Position numbers and translations under genes: made by a program. The notes beneath the pieces are model-generated. The model did not search any database, was not told the DNA's origin, and saw only the letters and a list, made by a program, of their open reading frames with translations. Positions 8,893 through 18,998 of a DNA stretch of 64,000 nucleotides are shown piece after piece (within the stretch, counting starts at the first letter, position 1; every line of letters starts with the position of its first letter). The DNA is from Bisporella sp. PMI_857 (taxonomy: Eukaryota > Ascomycota > Leotiomycetes > Helotiales > Helotiaceae): the NCBI GenBank assembly GCA_021307315.1, contig JAJSPD010000111.1, forward strand, positions 1 through 64,000, written 5' to 3'.

Positions 8893-11331
8893 ATGGTGCC
8901 GGCTGCGGAGCTTCTGCAATTACCACTGGGCAATATCCAGGAAACAACCAGCATGCTCTCCTGGCCGCAGCTCCAACCACAATTTGCGGAACTACTCCAT
9001 GGCCAAGCTCACCCGCATCAACCGGTAGGCATCACGGTTTCCTACCTTACCTAATGGATTTTCAATTATACCCTGCTGAAGCCGTTGAGATGAGAGCTAA
9101 TCTGCCTAAATCTTGATTAGTACGTTACGGAATATCTGCGAGAGTCATGGGATGCAATACCCGATAGTGAACTTGCATTGGAGCTGTTCCCCGAAATCGA
9201 CTCCGCGCATGTTGTCCCGGCAAACACCATCCCAATTAATCCGTCTTCCATATACAACAAGAATCTGTGCAGGAAATGCTCGGACGAATCCTCCGGCGTC
9301 TTTTCTTTGCGATTCGTCTGCGAAGAAAGCGTTGAAAGTCTCGAGAAGAGACAGGCGAAGTGCGGTGTCTGCTGGATGTTGCTGCAGCACGCGATCAAGA
9401 CTTGCACGCCACCTCAAAGTAAAGTTAAATTCCTGCGAAGCGGGTCGTACCTGATGCAGAGCGCTCTTGAGAAAGGCATACCGGACAAGCCCATTTTCTC
9501 CATCATTGTTGGACCTGGCATTACAGCCGCCCCTAAGGATCTCCAGAGAAGCTTCCCCAGGCTGCCACAGGCGGTGACCGAGGCTGGAAGGGAAGCTACT
9601 AATGTCACGCCCAAGCCCAGGCCAAGCTTTACAATCACCGGTGAGGAGGCCAAGTTCGTCATCATGAAGAAGTGGATTGCCGACTGCGACAAGAAGCACA
9701 CAGCAAAGAACAAGGATCAGCCGAACTGCAACCCAAAGCGGTCCGGCATGCGACTCCCAACACGGCTCATCTATGTCGGTAGTGTAGGAAAAGCCACAAA
9801 AATCCATCTGGACTGCAGCGACACTCGAGACCCGGGCCTGAAGTACATCGCCCTGTCCCACAGATGGGGTTATCCCCGTGACGACGACGAGTGGACGGAC
9901 TCCGACGGAAAGGCCAAGAACTTCTGTACGACCAACGACAACCTTGTTGAATTCATGGATCCGCAATTGGGGATCGACTTTGCGGCCATGCCCAAGACTT
10001 TCAGAGATGCTATCGAAGTGACCCGAGGACTGGGCCTTGAGTACCTCTGGATCGATTCACTTTGCATCATCCAAAACCAGTCTGACAATGCCGACTTTAA
10101 TGCTGAATCCCGTCGCATGCGCGATGTTTACAATGGAGCATACTGTACTATCGCCTCGACTGGTGCCGATGGCACCACGGATGGATTTCTCAACAAGAAG
10201 GAAGACAGAGCCTGCGTTCGCATCGAGACCACGCGGAAGGTATTGGATGGAAAAACTCCAGACTCCATAGACGACAAACCGTGCACCGTCTATGTTTGCG
10301 ATGCCATTGACGACTTCAAGAGAGATGTGGATGGATCTGACATGGCTACTCGAGGTTGGATCCTTCAGGAGCGGGCCCTGTCGCGGCGAACCTTGCATTT
10401 TGCTAAAAACCAAGTCTACTGGGAATGTGGCGCTGGCGTCTGCTGTGAGACCTTGACGAGGTTGTTCAAGTAAGTAGAAAGCCCCAATAGCCACACGCGG
10501 CCCCGGCAAGAACTACCAACCGCCACTAACTAAAACATCGCTGGGATCAGCCGAAGGGCCACTTTCATGTCTGACCCAGACTTTCCTAGCCAGGCCGGAA
10601 AGTACCTCAAGGGCATGAAGATCAAGTTCTACGAGTCTCTGTATCAGCACTACTCGAGTCTCAACTTTTCCGTGATGGCCAACAGAGCGGTGGCCATGGA
10701 TGGTCTCGAGAGTAAAATATTAACCACCTTTTTGACCAAAGGGGCATATGGGATCATGGACGGTGAATTCCTACACCGGAGCTTCCTGTGGAAACGCCAG
10801 GAACCACTACCAGAGGGTGCGATGCACCAAATCCCCTTTAGGAAGAACGACCCTACACCTCCTTCATGGTCATGGATGGCCGTCAGTGGTAAGATCACAT
10901 ACCTCCCCGTTGATTTCGATACGGTTGACTGGGATACGTACCACGTCCTCTCCCCGTTTCGAAACACGGTCGACATGCTTGGAGTAGTTGCCGACAGCCA
11001 ACTTGTGCCGATTAAAGCAGTCGCCAGAGACATCAACTGGAAGACAGTAAGCTCGAAAGCAGAAACCCTGTTCTTAGATCGCGAACCGGTACCAAGGGGT
11101 ATTCCGGGCCTCAAGTGTGTGGTCATGGGTACAAAAAAGGAGCGGCCCCGTGCGGGAGGTGGCCGACTCGACGATTCTACATTTCGTTTTCCAGTACTAC
11201 TCGTTGCCCCAAAGGATCTTCCGGCGGGTTATTCTGGAACTCCGCTTTATGAAAGGGTTGGGGTGGGAAAACTCGAGGACCATCAAATGGAGGCCGAGCC
11301 CTTGGAGAAGCAATGGGTGCATATTTCCTAG
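8893..11331 (+). CDS. HET-domain (heterokaryon incompatibility) protein
   Basis: Model of three exons, 8893-9024, 9121-10469 and 10551-11331, giving 753 residues with all phases closed. Intron 1 (GTAGGC...GATTAG, 96 bp) is supported by open frame on both sides; intron 2 (GTAAGT...CACTAAC...ATCAG, 81 bp) is canonical. The HET domain is clear: YIALSHRWG at about residue 286, PKTFRDAIEVTRGLGL, YLWIDSLCIIQ at about 352, then the conserved E-x-x-x-M-x-x-VY block and RGWILQERALSRR. A Cys-pair segment (LCRKC, CGVCW) precedes it. HET proteins trigger incompatibility cell death in fungi. The start is uncertain: 8893 is the first ATG in frame, but the first exon may instead be continuous with the upstream kinase. 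Confidence 0.85.
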
Positions 11332-11537
11332 TTCTTTTCAACTCGATGGCCACCCCTGTGCAAGGCAGGTGATATGATGACGTATGATAATGAATATAAT
11401 TGGGCCTAAAGCGTAAAAGAAGAGAGGGAAACTTCAGGAGAAGCATTAATGCACAGCGGCAGGTGATTTCAGAGGTGGTACAATCCCACGTGTAACGTCT
11501 GACAAGCGGTGCTAAGCAGTGTAGCCAGTAGTGCGTA

Positions 11538-11944
11538 TGTAACAACCAGAGTCGGTTAGAGGTGGTTTACAGCAAGCCAATCGGTTAGGGATGGTTTACA
11601 TCAAGCCACAATCGGTTAGAGATGGTTTACAGCTGTAATAGCTAGAGTCGGTTAGAGATGGTTTACAGCAGGCATAGGTCGGTTTAGGTCGGCTATAGGC
11701 TCCTTTACAGAAGTGCCGACTTCTAAAGCTCGGTGGCTCCGTAGGTCAAGGATACAGCACTGTTAAGCATCGTTAGGGATATAAAGAACAGCTAGAGCTC
11801 TCTGGAGAAGGGCAAGCTTGAGTTTTCCTGTTAGACTTACAAGCATACTTCTGATATCAATATATCACTGTTGCAACTACAGCGCTCGTCACGTGTTCTC
11901 ACCTGTTATATTGCAATCCCTCCTGCTGCCCTCTTTCTGTTACA
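11538..11944 (+). mobile_element. Solo LTR, family LTR-3, with internal tandem repeats
   Basis: Starts TGTAACAACCAGAGTCGG and ends TTTCTGTTACA (407 bp). It has a GGATATAAAG box near 11779. The 3' 190 bp match 54487-54848 and, inverted, 51801 onward and 56114-56417. The 5' part contains four copies of a unit like GTCGGTTAGAGATGG (11550-11680). No target duplication: the left flank 11517-11537 is a 21-bp piece of a hAT terminus (same as 571-587), the right flank is a LINE RNase H. A probable recombination junction. Confidence 0.72.
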
Positions 11945-12528
11945 CAAAGAAGCTTTCGCTCTCGGCCCTAGCGCGGAAATCTTTGGCGCGGAAGCCATTG
12001 CTGCGCTACTTGGTGCACAAGCAGCTCTCCGTCACCCGTCGAACGGACTAGCCAAAATCGTCTGGATCTGCCTTGACAACCTCGAAGTCGCAAAACGCCT
12101 GTTGTCCCTTTTACTTACCGCTTCACAGCTTATTTTCAACTTATTTATCAAAGTTAGAGAAGACTGGCAGAAAAGAAACAACCTACACCTGCCTGCAATA
12201 TACACATCCGGTGGGTGCTTAGCTACGCAAACATTTCCGGAAACGAACTGGCAGATGCAGAAGCCCGCAAAGGCTCCTCTCAGCTACCTAGAGTTCTCTA
12301 TTTATTGTCGTTCGCTTCATTAAAGAAACGGCATGCACAGCAAGCTTCAAAGCACGTGCAGAATAGTGAGCGACTTCCGCACACGAAAATTACCAACTGT
12401 TATCAATCACTACTGCCCCTGTCCCTCCACAGGAGCTATAGCTCCTTAGAAAAGAACTCGGCCGCATTATAGCAGCTAGGTCAAGTCACGGCGACTTCAA
12501 AGACTACCACGAAAGGTTCGACTATACA
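11945..12528 (+). mobile_element. Non-LTR (Tad/LINE-like) retrotransposon remnant: RNase H domain
   Basis: Broken frames encode an RNase H domain of fungal LINE elements: AEIFGAEAIAALLGAQAAL, VWICLDNLEVAKRLL, then after a frameshift near 12205 HIRWVLSYANISGNELADAE, and later RIIAARSSHGDFKDYHERF. The first catalytic Asp strand is missing and the sequence is cut on both sides by LTRs. A dead fragment; reverse transcriptase is not present in the window. Confidence 0.72.
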
Positions 12529-12722
12529 TGTCACGGCCCTGGCCCTGTCTCGCTTAGAGCTTGGCCCCTGGCCAGCCTCCTGTATATAAGGCACTGCTTT
12601 CCTTCCCTTCTTCTGTCTGTAGCTTGTTCTCTTAGTTATAACAATTGACAGTCGTTCATACCTTTGAGTCCCTCTACCTAAGATCCACGGATCGAGATCC
12701 CTGTTCGCCTTGAGTTGTTATA
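12529..12722 (+). mobile_element. Solo LTR, family LTR-2
   Basis: TGTCACGGCCCTGG at the start, TATATAAGG near 12583, and TTGAGTTGTTATA at the end (TACA expected, so one substitution). It aligns inverted with 52117-52403, which is longer because of a 33-bp tandem repeat. No matching flanks. Confidence 0.72.
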
Positions 12723-12740
12723 GCCATTGTATAAAATAAA

Positions 12741-13020
12741 CGGCAAATGACTAGAATACCATCATTTTTTGCCCAAAACCCCAGTGTTGGTAGCTATTTG
12801 TATGTAGTTATGATCATGTGACCAGCGCCTGAAACATTGGGACCTTGATCTACTCAACTCCGTAGAACGAGAGCTTAGAAGAATCAACGAATATCAAAAC
12901 CACACCAGCAAGAGCGTAGTCACAGCTACTACGTCTTTTGCTACGTGGTAGGTATTCCAAATAAAAGTGTGGTAATCTGGGGTTTTGGGCAAAAAATAAC
13001 GGCATTCTAGCCATTTGCCG
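12741..13020. mobile_element. Inverted-repeat MITE carrying an LTR-4 fragment
   Basis: Ends are inverted repeats: CGGCAAATGACTAGAATACC at the left and, inverted, GGCATTCTAGCCATTTGCCG at the right, with CCCAAAACCCCAG / CTGGGGTTTTGGG inside. Both sides are flanked by TAAA. The same ends occur at 55882-56582. 12871-12954 is an inverted piece of LTR-4. No coding capacity. Confidence 0.65.
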
Positions 13021-13199
13021 TAAATTAAATCAGATCGGACTAGAATAATGAAGCAGGTAAAAAAGATAAGATACCGAAACTATGAGAACCAGGAGAAGCT
13101 GAAAGTCGAAGGCTTATATATAGTTTATGGCCGTCATATAATTTCTGCACTGACTACTTATGCCGCATGAGCGACCTTGCTGTCGCTGGGATTGGACTA

Positions 13200-15257
13200 A
13201 CGTAAGTCGTGGCGTAACGCGGCAAGTGGCGTAACGCGGCACTTTTTACGGCACCACCGTACAATTACCCATACAACTCAACCATGACGCGTCGAAAGAG
13301 CCTATTGACTAGAAATCGTGATATTCAAATAGATCAAGCTGTATTAGATCTACGATCTGGCAAATATAGATCTGCAAAGCAAGCAGAAATCGCCTCACAG
13401 CTTCCAAAAAGTTCTGTGACGCGTCGCGCTAATAGAAGTTTGTTGTGGTCTTAAGCACGCTAGCAACAACAAAAGTTTTCGTACGCAGAAAAAAAAGTAC
13501 TTCTTAAGTAGATCAAAAAGCTTACTGTTAGTGGCTATTTTTCAAAGCATTAATTGTTGAAAAAAATGGCCGAAGAAATTTGTACGAAACGCGTATCCAA
13601 TTTAGACGACACGACTTTTTTTTCTATCGAACTTTTTCCACGATTTTGTTTTGGCCAAAACTGGGTTCTACGATTCGTATAACGTTACGAACACTTTAAA
13701 GTTATAATTGAACGTCGTATTGAGTCCGTACGAATAGATAGTACTACTAAACCAGTTTTTGAGGCTTGGTTCGACGCGTATAATCAACTAGTACAAAAAA
13801 AGAAAATCTTGCAAAAAAACACATATAATATGAATAAGTCTGGATTTTCGATTAGTACAATAAAATCAACTCGAGTAATTACTGATTCAAGCTTTCGTAC
13901 GAAGTATTAAGCACATTTTGGCCGTTAAAAGTAAGTTTCAGTTGTAGAGTGCATTTGTAGTGATAAAACGAGTATTTCGCTACTCGTAATATTCAAAGGC
14001 AAAAACGTACTTCAAAGCTGGATTCCACACGAAGTACTTAACAGTTGGTATTTCTCAGCTAATAAAAAAGTGTCGGAATACTTACTACGTAGCAAAAGGC
14101 GTAGTAGCTGTGACTACGCTTTTGCTGGTGTGGTTTTGATATTCGTTGATTTTTCTAAACTACGGCTTATTGCCAGGTAGTTATATAGATGGTAGAGGGC
14201 CTACAATCTTTGCGATATGGAACGCGTGAAGCTATGTACATGATTCCAACAAAAAGGCTGGACAAGCAATTTACACGGATTAGAGTGGTTGAAGCGTGTT
14301 TTTAAGCCAGCAACTCGTGCGAAAGCTAATAGTCAATATCGACTTCTTATTTGTGATGGCTACGACTTACATATCAGTGGAAACTTTATAGCTTACTGCT
14401 TTCTTAACAAGATTATTTTTTTTATACTTTTACTTTATACTTTACACTTGCTTCAGCTACTCGACGTTGCGATTTTTAGCCTACTGAAAAAACGACTAAC
14501 AGCAAAGCTTTTTTATTTGAACTAGGCTCAGCTCGCACGAATACAAAAGCATAAGTAGATAGAAGCATATATTCAAGCACGATTAGAAATATTTGATACT
14601 CAACATATTAATTCTTTATAGCGTAAAGCAGGACTATTTCCATTCAACTCAAAAAAAGCACTTCGTACAATCGAAAAAAAAGTCACTTTCGAGGCGGAAA
14701 CTTTAACTTAACTATCAACGTACGATGCTTTTAATCAAGTATTTGTAAATAGCTCGCCTCTAAATGCGCAAAGCTTTCAGAAAGCAAACGAGCTTTTTTT
14801 ATTAACAATTGAGCGTTGTACGATTTTATTAACTTTTGTTCGAGAGTATATTCGAAAATTGGCATTTGAAACAGAACAACTTCGCACAAAAAGTATTGTT
14901 TACTAACACGATGCAAATAACTTTCGATCAATTATAAAAAAGCGTGCGACTCGTACAAAAAAAAAGGGTCGTTTTGAAAAGTCAATTTCATATTTCTACG
15001 CCAGAATTACACAAAGCAGTAATAGAAACTGAATTAGACACAAAAAATCGAGCAAAGAAAAAAGTAAAAACCAAAGGCAAAAGTCGTTTGTACGAAGCTG
15101 AAAATGAGAAGGATATTGAGGAAGAAGCTAGAGATAAATCAGAGAGTGAAATTGAGGACTGTATTGTAGTTGATGTTGAGTAATTAATATAATTGTATGG
15201 TGGTGCCGTAAAAAGTGCCGCGTTACGCCACTTGCCGCGTTACGCCACGACTTACGT
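13200..15257 (+). mobile_element. Complete but degenerate pogo-family element
   Basis: Long terminal inverted repeats of about 65 bp (ACGTAAGTCGTGGCGTAACG inward; inverse at 15238-15257) are flanked by TA at 13198-13199 and 15258-15259, the target duplication of Tc1/mariner/pogo elements. The inside encodes a pogo-type transposase in pieces: an ATG at 13284 with a psq-like helix-turn-helix (SAKQAEIASQLPKSSVTRR), KSGFSISTIKSTRVI, VVECICSDKTSIS, WIPHEVLNSW, GLEWLKRVFKPATR, LLICDGYDLHIS, and an acidic tail ending at 15183. At least six in-frame stops and one LTR insertion make it dead. The DGYDLH site replaces the usual DGHxSH. Confidence 0.87.
14071..14251 (+). mobile_element. Solo LTR, family LTR-4, inserted in the pogo element
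   Basis: TGTCGGAATACTTACTACG...GATTCCAACA, 181 bp, flanked on both sides by aaaag (14066-14070, 14252-14256), a perfect 5-bp target duplication. It splits the transposase between FSANKK and GWTSN-type sequence, so it postdates the pogo element. Other copies: 17107-17288 (inverted), 40324-40505, 42979-43160. Confidence 0.92.
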
Positions 15258-15337
15258 TATGAATAAATGAATGAAGGGTCATGGCTGCACGTGTTCGTAA
15301 CATTAAGTACAAAATCAATACTGTGTCAGTGGTCCCT

Positions 15338-16462
15338 CTAGTGATTTGGGCGGACGACGAGGGGGATGACAGAGCTGCCATCACGATATGAGTCGAGACC
15401 TTCCTCAATCGCCACAAGGTCCAGTCCATCCACCGTACGATATTTGGGGATCCAAAGTTGTCCCTGCTCAATCCACTTCGGAAAGACCCTCCAAAACCCC
15501 GTCGACAATGGGTCCAGGAACTCGACGGTCCCTCTAATGAACTGAATCCTGGCTGGGATGCCCTTCTCCTTGGCTTGCTCAATGCACTTCTCGGCTGGAT
15601 GTAAGCAGGTAATAACACTCGGCTTCATGGGCGATACTGTGTAAACGGCGAGCGAAAAGTCCCACGAGACACAGTCGTAAACGGATAGAGCGCCGTCATT
15701 GTCGTCGTTCAGAATTCTTCGCACCTCCGCCGCTATGGCCGTATTGCTAAGATGGCGGTCGATGACGTGTGTGGCTCCAAGCTTGCGTAAATGACCGTCA
15801 TTCTTTGCCGACGCAACGGTGATCACCCTACCGACTTTTGCTATGCGAGCAAACTGAATTGCGAGCTTACCGACATTGGAACCGCCACCGATGACAACGA
15901 TTGCTCTGCTCGCATTGGACGACAAGTCAGGAGTCAGGTCAAATTCACGTTCCGGGAAGGGCGCTGCGAAACCATGGCCGTTTGGATGGAACACTGCTGC
16001 GGCAGAGGTGACTGCATTAACAGGGAAGCTAGAGGCCCCTTCAAAGGAGATACCATCTGGTAGCTTTGCGGCCCCTCTGGCGTTAAGGAGTGCGTGCTGC
16101 TGTAGACCAGCAAGGTCGGGTAGTCGAGATAGCGGATTGCCAATACCGAAGACGCGGTCTCCGATCTCGTAGTTCGTCACGTCTGGGCCCAAGGTCTTGA
16201 CAGTGCCAGTAATATTCGTACCCAGGACATAAGGGAGGCTGTCAGCAATGAAAAGCCCAAGGTCTCTGCCGTAGGTATCGTGAGGGAGCACTGAGCCGGG
16301 ATGTTAGTAATAGAGGCATTAGAAGAACTCTCGAACAGTATAAAACCGACACATAGTTGAGTGGACCTCGATCAAAATCTCTCCGTCACCCGGCTGAGGT
16401 ATTGCACGTTCGCCGAGAGCAAGGGGCTTTCCAATTTCTTTTACGAAGACTGCTTTCTGCAT
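15338..16462 (-). CDS. Medium-chain NAD(P)H-dependent reductase/alcohol dehydrogenase-like
   Basis: Two exons on the minus strand, 16462-16351 and 16290-15338, joined by a 60-bp intron (GTCGGT...TACTAAC...CTCAG). This gives 354 residues with phase preserved. The GroES-like N-terminal half has MQKAVFVKEIG, PGDGEILIEVHST, LPHDTYGRD and ITGTVKTLGPDVTNYEIGDR; the Rossmann half has VVIGGGSNVGKLAIQFARIA and RKLGATHVIDR. The structural and catalytic Cys ligands of zinc alcohol dehydrogenases are absent, so it belongs with the zinc-free quinone oxidoreductase/enoyl reductase-like MDR branch. Cytosolic, substrate unknown. Neighbours are transposons, so no pathway context. Looks intact. Confidence 0.87.
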
Positions 16463-17106
16463 GTTTGGAGGTACTGCGCGTATATTCGTTCAACTGCGAT
16501 TATTGACACAACGTCAGAGTTTTAGGATAGTCAAGTCGAGGCCTTAATACAATAATGAAACTAATTTCCAAGGCAAGGTGACGATGGATTTCAACATTGC
16601 TTTATACTCCCAAGACGATACGAGTCAGTCTGGTGCCCTTGTAACAGACACTACAGTTCCTATACGTACTATAATACTTATGGGCTATACCCCCGTACGG
16701 CGTTATGTCTGACTGCAGTGCTACCAAGCCCATCCCTGCGAATGCCAACGCGTGATTAGTAAACACGCCGCTGAGTTCGTCGGTGAATTGATTGACCCTG
16801 AAATTCTTTGTCAGTTGGTGTGGACTAACAGACTGTCTGAAGTCGGCGAGAAAATTGACCATAAATTAATGGAGACGTAAGCTTCATTCGGTATCCTTAT
16901 CTCCGATGATATGTTGCGAAGCTTTCAGCAGCTGACTTTCAACACTAAAAGGGCGGTAAAACCCCCGTCATTAAATCGAAGGAAAATAGAAGTAAAACAA
17001 ACTACGGACTAGCCAAAGTTTCACTAACTTCCTGTGATAAGATAAGAAGGATTAGTACAAGGTACAGCTATTTTGTGGGGAACGAAATATAAATATGGAC
17101 TCTTAC
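16463..17106. other. Intergenic, nothing recognised
   Basis: Upstream region of the reductase gene. Short open frames at 16602-16862 show no protein-like pattern. The right boundary is an LTR. Confidence 0.4.
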
Positions 17107-17288
17107 TGTTGGAATGCATGTACATAGTTTCACGCGTTCCATATCGCGAGGATTGTGGGTCTCCTACCATCTATATAACTACCTGGCAATAGGCCGTAGC
17201 TTAGAAGAATCAACGAATATCATAACCACACCAGCAAGAGCGTAGTCACAGCTACTACGCCTTTTGCTACGTGGTAGGTATTCCGACA
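17107..17288 (-). mobile_element. Solo LTR, family LTR-4 (inverted)
   Basis: TGTTGGAATGCATG...GGTAGGTATTCCGACA, 182 bp, the reverse complement of the 40324-40505 copy. Flanks cttac and aagac do not match, so the insertion duplication is lost or the copy is recombinant. Confidence 0.82.
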
Positions 17289-17318
17289 AAGACATCTGAC
17301 TTTAACTGTGATTCTCAT

Positions 17319-17456
17319 TGTGTGTATCACTCTCTGTGATACCCCCTCGTATTGATGACTTGCAATTGCTTAAGTTGGTTACCCACGGGGCACGTAGCAC
17401 CGCGATCTCAGCGCAGTGCTATTATGCTCGTTTTAGGTGGGGCCGAGGTCCTACAA
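17319..17456 (+). mobile_element. Degenerate LTR-5 fragment
   Basis: TGTATCACTCTCTGTGATACC, then TTGATGACTTGCAAT, GGTTACCCACGGGGCACGTA and GATCTCAGCGCAGTGCTAT match the 5' 130 bp of LTR-5 (48660-48890). The 3' part is too diverged to place. Confidence 0.55.
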
Positions 17457-17968
17457 TTCCCCGTGATCCGATGGATCAGGTGAAAACTATTTACATGCAT
17501 TGCGACACTTATTTATATCAGCATTTTACAATGATTGTTCATATCATTGCTAGCTAGGTTGAGAGCTTAAAACAGTTCGAAATATTGATTTTCGAGTGGT
17601 GGAATTATGGTAAACTATATCTATACAAGATATCCAATGCTCACATTTCATCAGTGTATAAAACGAGGTTCAGCCTTCTCGCAAGCTGGAAGGAGAAGCC
17701 TTGTAAGTAGCCTCGCCCCGACGTGCCGCCGGGGGCTTGGACAACTTGGCAAAAGTCTTGGGAGATTTCGTAGTATATATAGATATAGAAGAAGAAAGAA
17801 AGATTTGGCTAAAGTCAGAGGGGCAAGAAATCAAGCAATTTTCGCAATCATTTCAAGCACTACAAGCACCAAATCATATTCCTGTGACGGCCTATCTCCT
17901 AGCACAATCTTTTAAAGCCTAGCTTGGTGGGCTCAATTGGTACACGAGCACCTAGCGGCAATGAGAGT
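17457..17968. other. Intergenic, possibly 3' region of the secreted-protein gene
   Basis: A 61-residue frame on the plus strand (17737-17922) looks protein-like (DFVVYIDIEEERKIWLKSEG) but has no recognised relatives and no clear start. It may be a gene fragment. Confidence 0.3.
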
Positions 17969-18372
17969 TTAGGGTGGACTTACCTGGAAAATAACTTGGG
18001 AGTCAGTTGTTATGCCATTGTTCAATACTGGAACGGTATCGACACCCTGGAACTCGCAATTTACCTGAGGGAAGCCTGGCCAAGCGACTGAAGAGATGCT
18101 TAGCTGAGGGTCGTTGCCAACTACAAGCGGAGAGGTTAGTCTCGCCAACTTGGGTTGGAGAGGGACCTACCATGAGTGATATCTGCCCAATTATTATCCA
18201 GAGGGACGTCAATTTGATTAATAGCGTAGGCAGCTCCCGTTGCGTTAATCGCTACGGCTGATGCAAAATTGCATACGTTAATATCTCGAACTACAACTCC
18301 CTCGAATGGGCGAGTGAAGGAAACAGAACTGGAGAGGGCGAAAGAAATAAGGAACACGGCAAATCTCTTCAT
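17969..18372 (-). CDS. Small secreted protein, one intron
   Basis: Minus-strand exons 18372-18171 and 18120-17969, with a 50-bp intron (GTAGGT...GACTAACC...TTGTAG), give 117 residues. The N-terminus is a signal peptide (MKRFAVFLISFALSSSVSFT). The mature part has two Cys (INVCNFASAV and VNCEFQGVD), about 65 residues apart, and alternating short hydrophobic strands, as in small beta-rich secreted proteins. The family is not recognised. The last codons (VSPP, stop) come directly after a GTAAGT, so a further intron and last exon are possible. A candidate apoplastic or effector-like protein by size and signal peptide only. Confidence 0.62.
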
Positions 18373-18998
18373 CTTGGTGAGCTGGGCAGTATTACCCTGA
18401 GCTGAGGAATAACAGTTGCCCTTATATATCCCTAAGTTCTATGTGAACAGGCAGCACGATAATAGAAAGCTGCCAGAATGGGCTCCAAGGCGGCCGCCTA
18501 GAGGCCCACCAGTGTTTGGGAAGCCTATTTTGGTCCCCAAACAAGCCAGACCAATGCCGTAAAGACCACTGCCATGCAGAATGTTTGATTCAAACCGCTG
18601 AGACACTCTAGGATAGATCATATACACAGACGATTACCAGTTATTTTTCTGAGGCAAGTGTACAGCTGCTTGCACGGCCGGCTTCCCCCGTCCCTAATTT
18701 TTTGATTTCTCGGCCTACTGTCCGAATGCGGTTAGGCGCAAGCCACAGGTGCCTATTAACCGATATCCCTGTGATGCAACAATCCTCTAGTAAAGCTGGT
18801 GACCTGGAACGAAATGCAAAATTCCCCAACAAAGAATAACAATTTACCTTACCAACCCTCTACAGTTAACTTCGAAACCGTCTTCCCCAAACACTCGCTT
18901 AGAAAAAGTCGGCCCCACTTTCTTCGCTAATCCTTGCAAGCAGCTTTGCCCCTTTAAGCAAGGCTGTCAAGGGGAATGCGTGCAGCTAAGCTCGCTTA
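18373..18998. other. Intergenic, promoter side of the secreted-protein gene
   Basis: Short frames at 18439-18832 are not protein-like. Nothing specific before the mariner element terminus at 18999. Confidence 0.4.

Noticed and set aside
8778..9116. 112-residue frame between kinase and HET
   Set aside because: Overlaps both in another phase; the neighbouring frames have motifs and a working intron.
9145..9966. 273-residue minus-strand frame
   Set aside because: Antisense shadow of the HET gene; no family features.
11538..12722. LTR-3 and LTR-2 around an RNase H region as one LTR retrotransposon
   Set aside because: The two LTRs are of different families, and the RNase H has LINE-type neighbours (DFKDYHERF).
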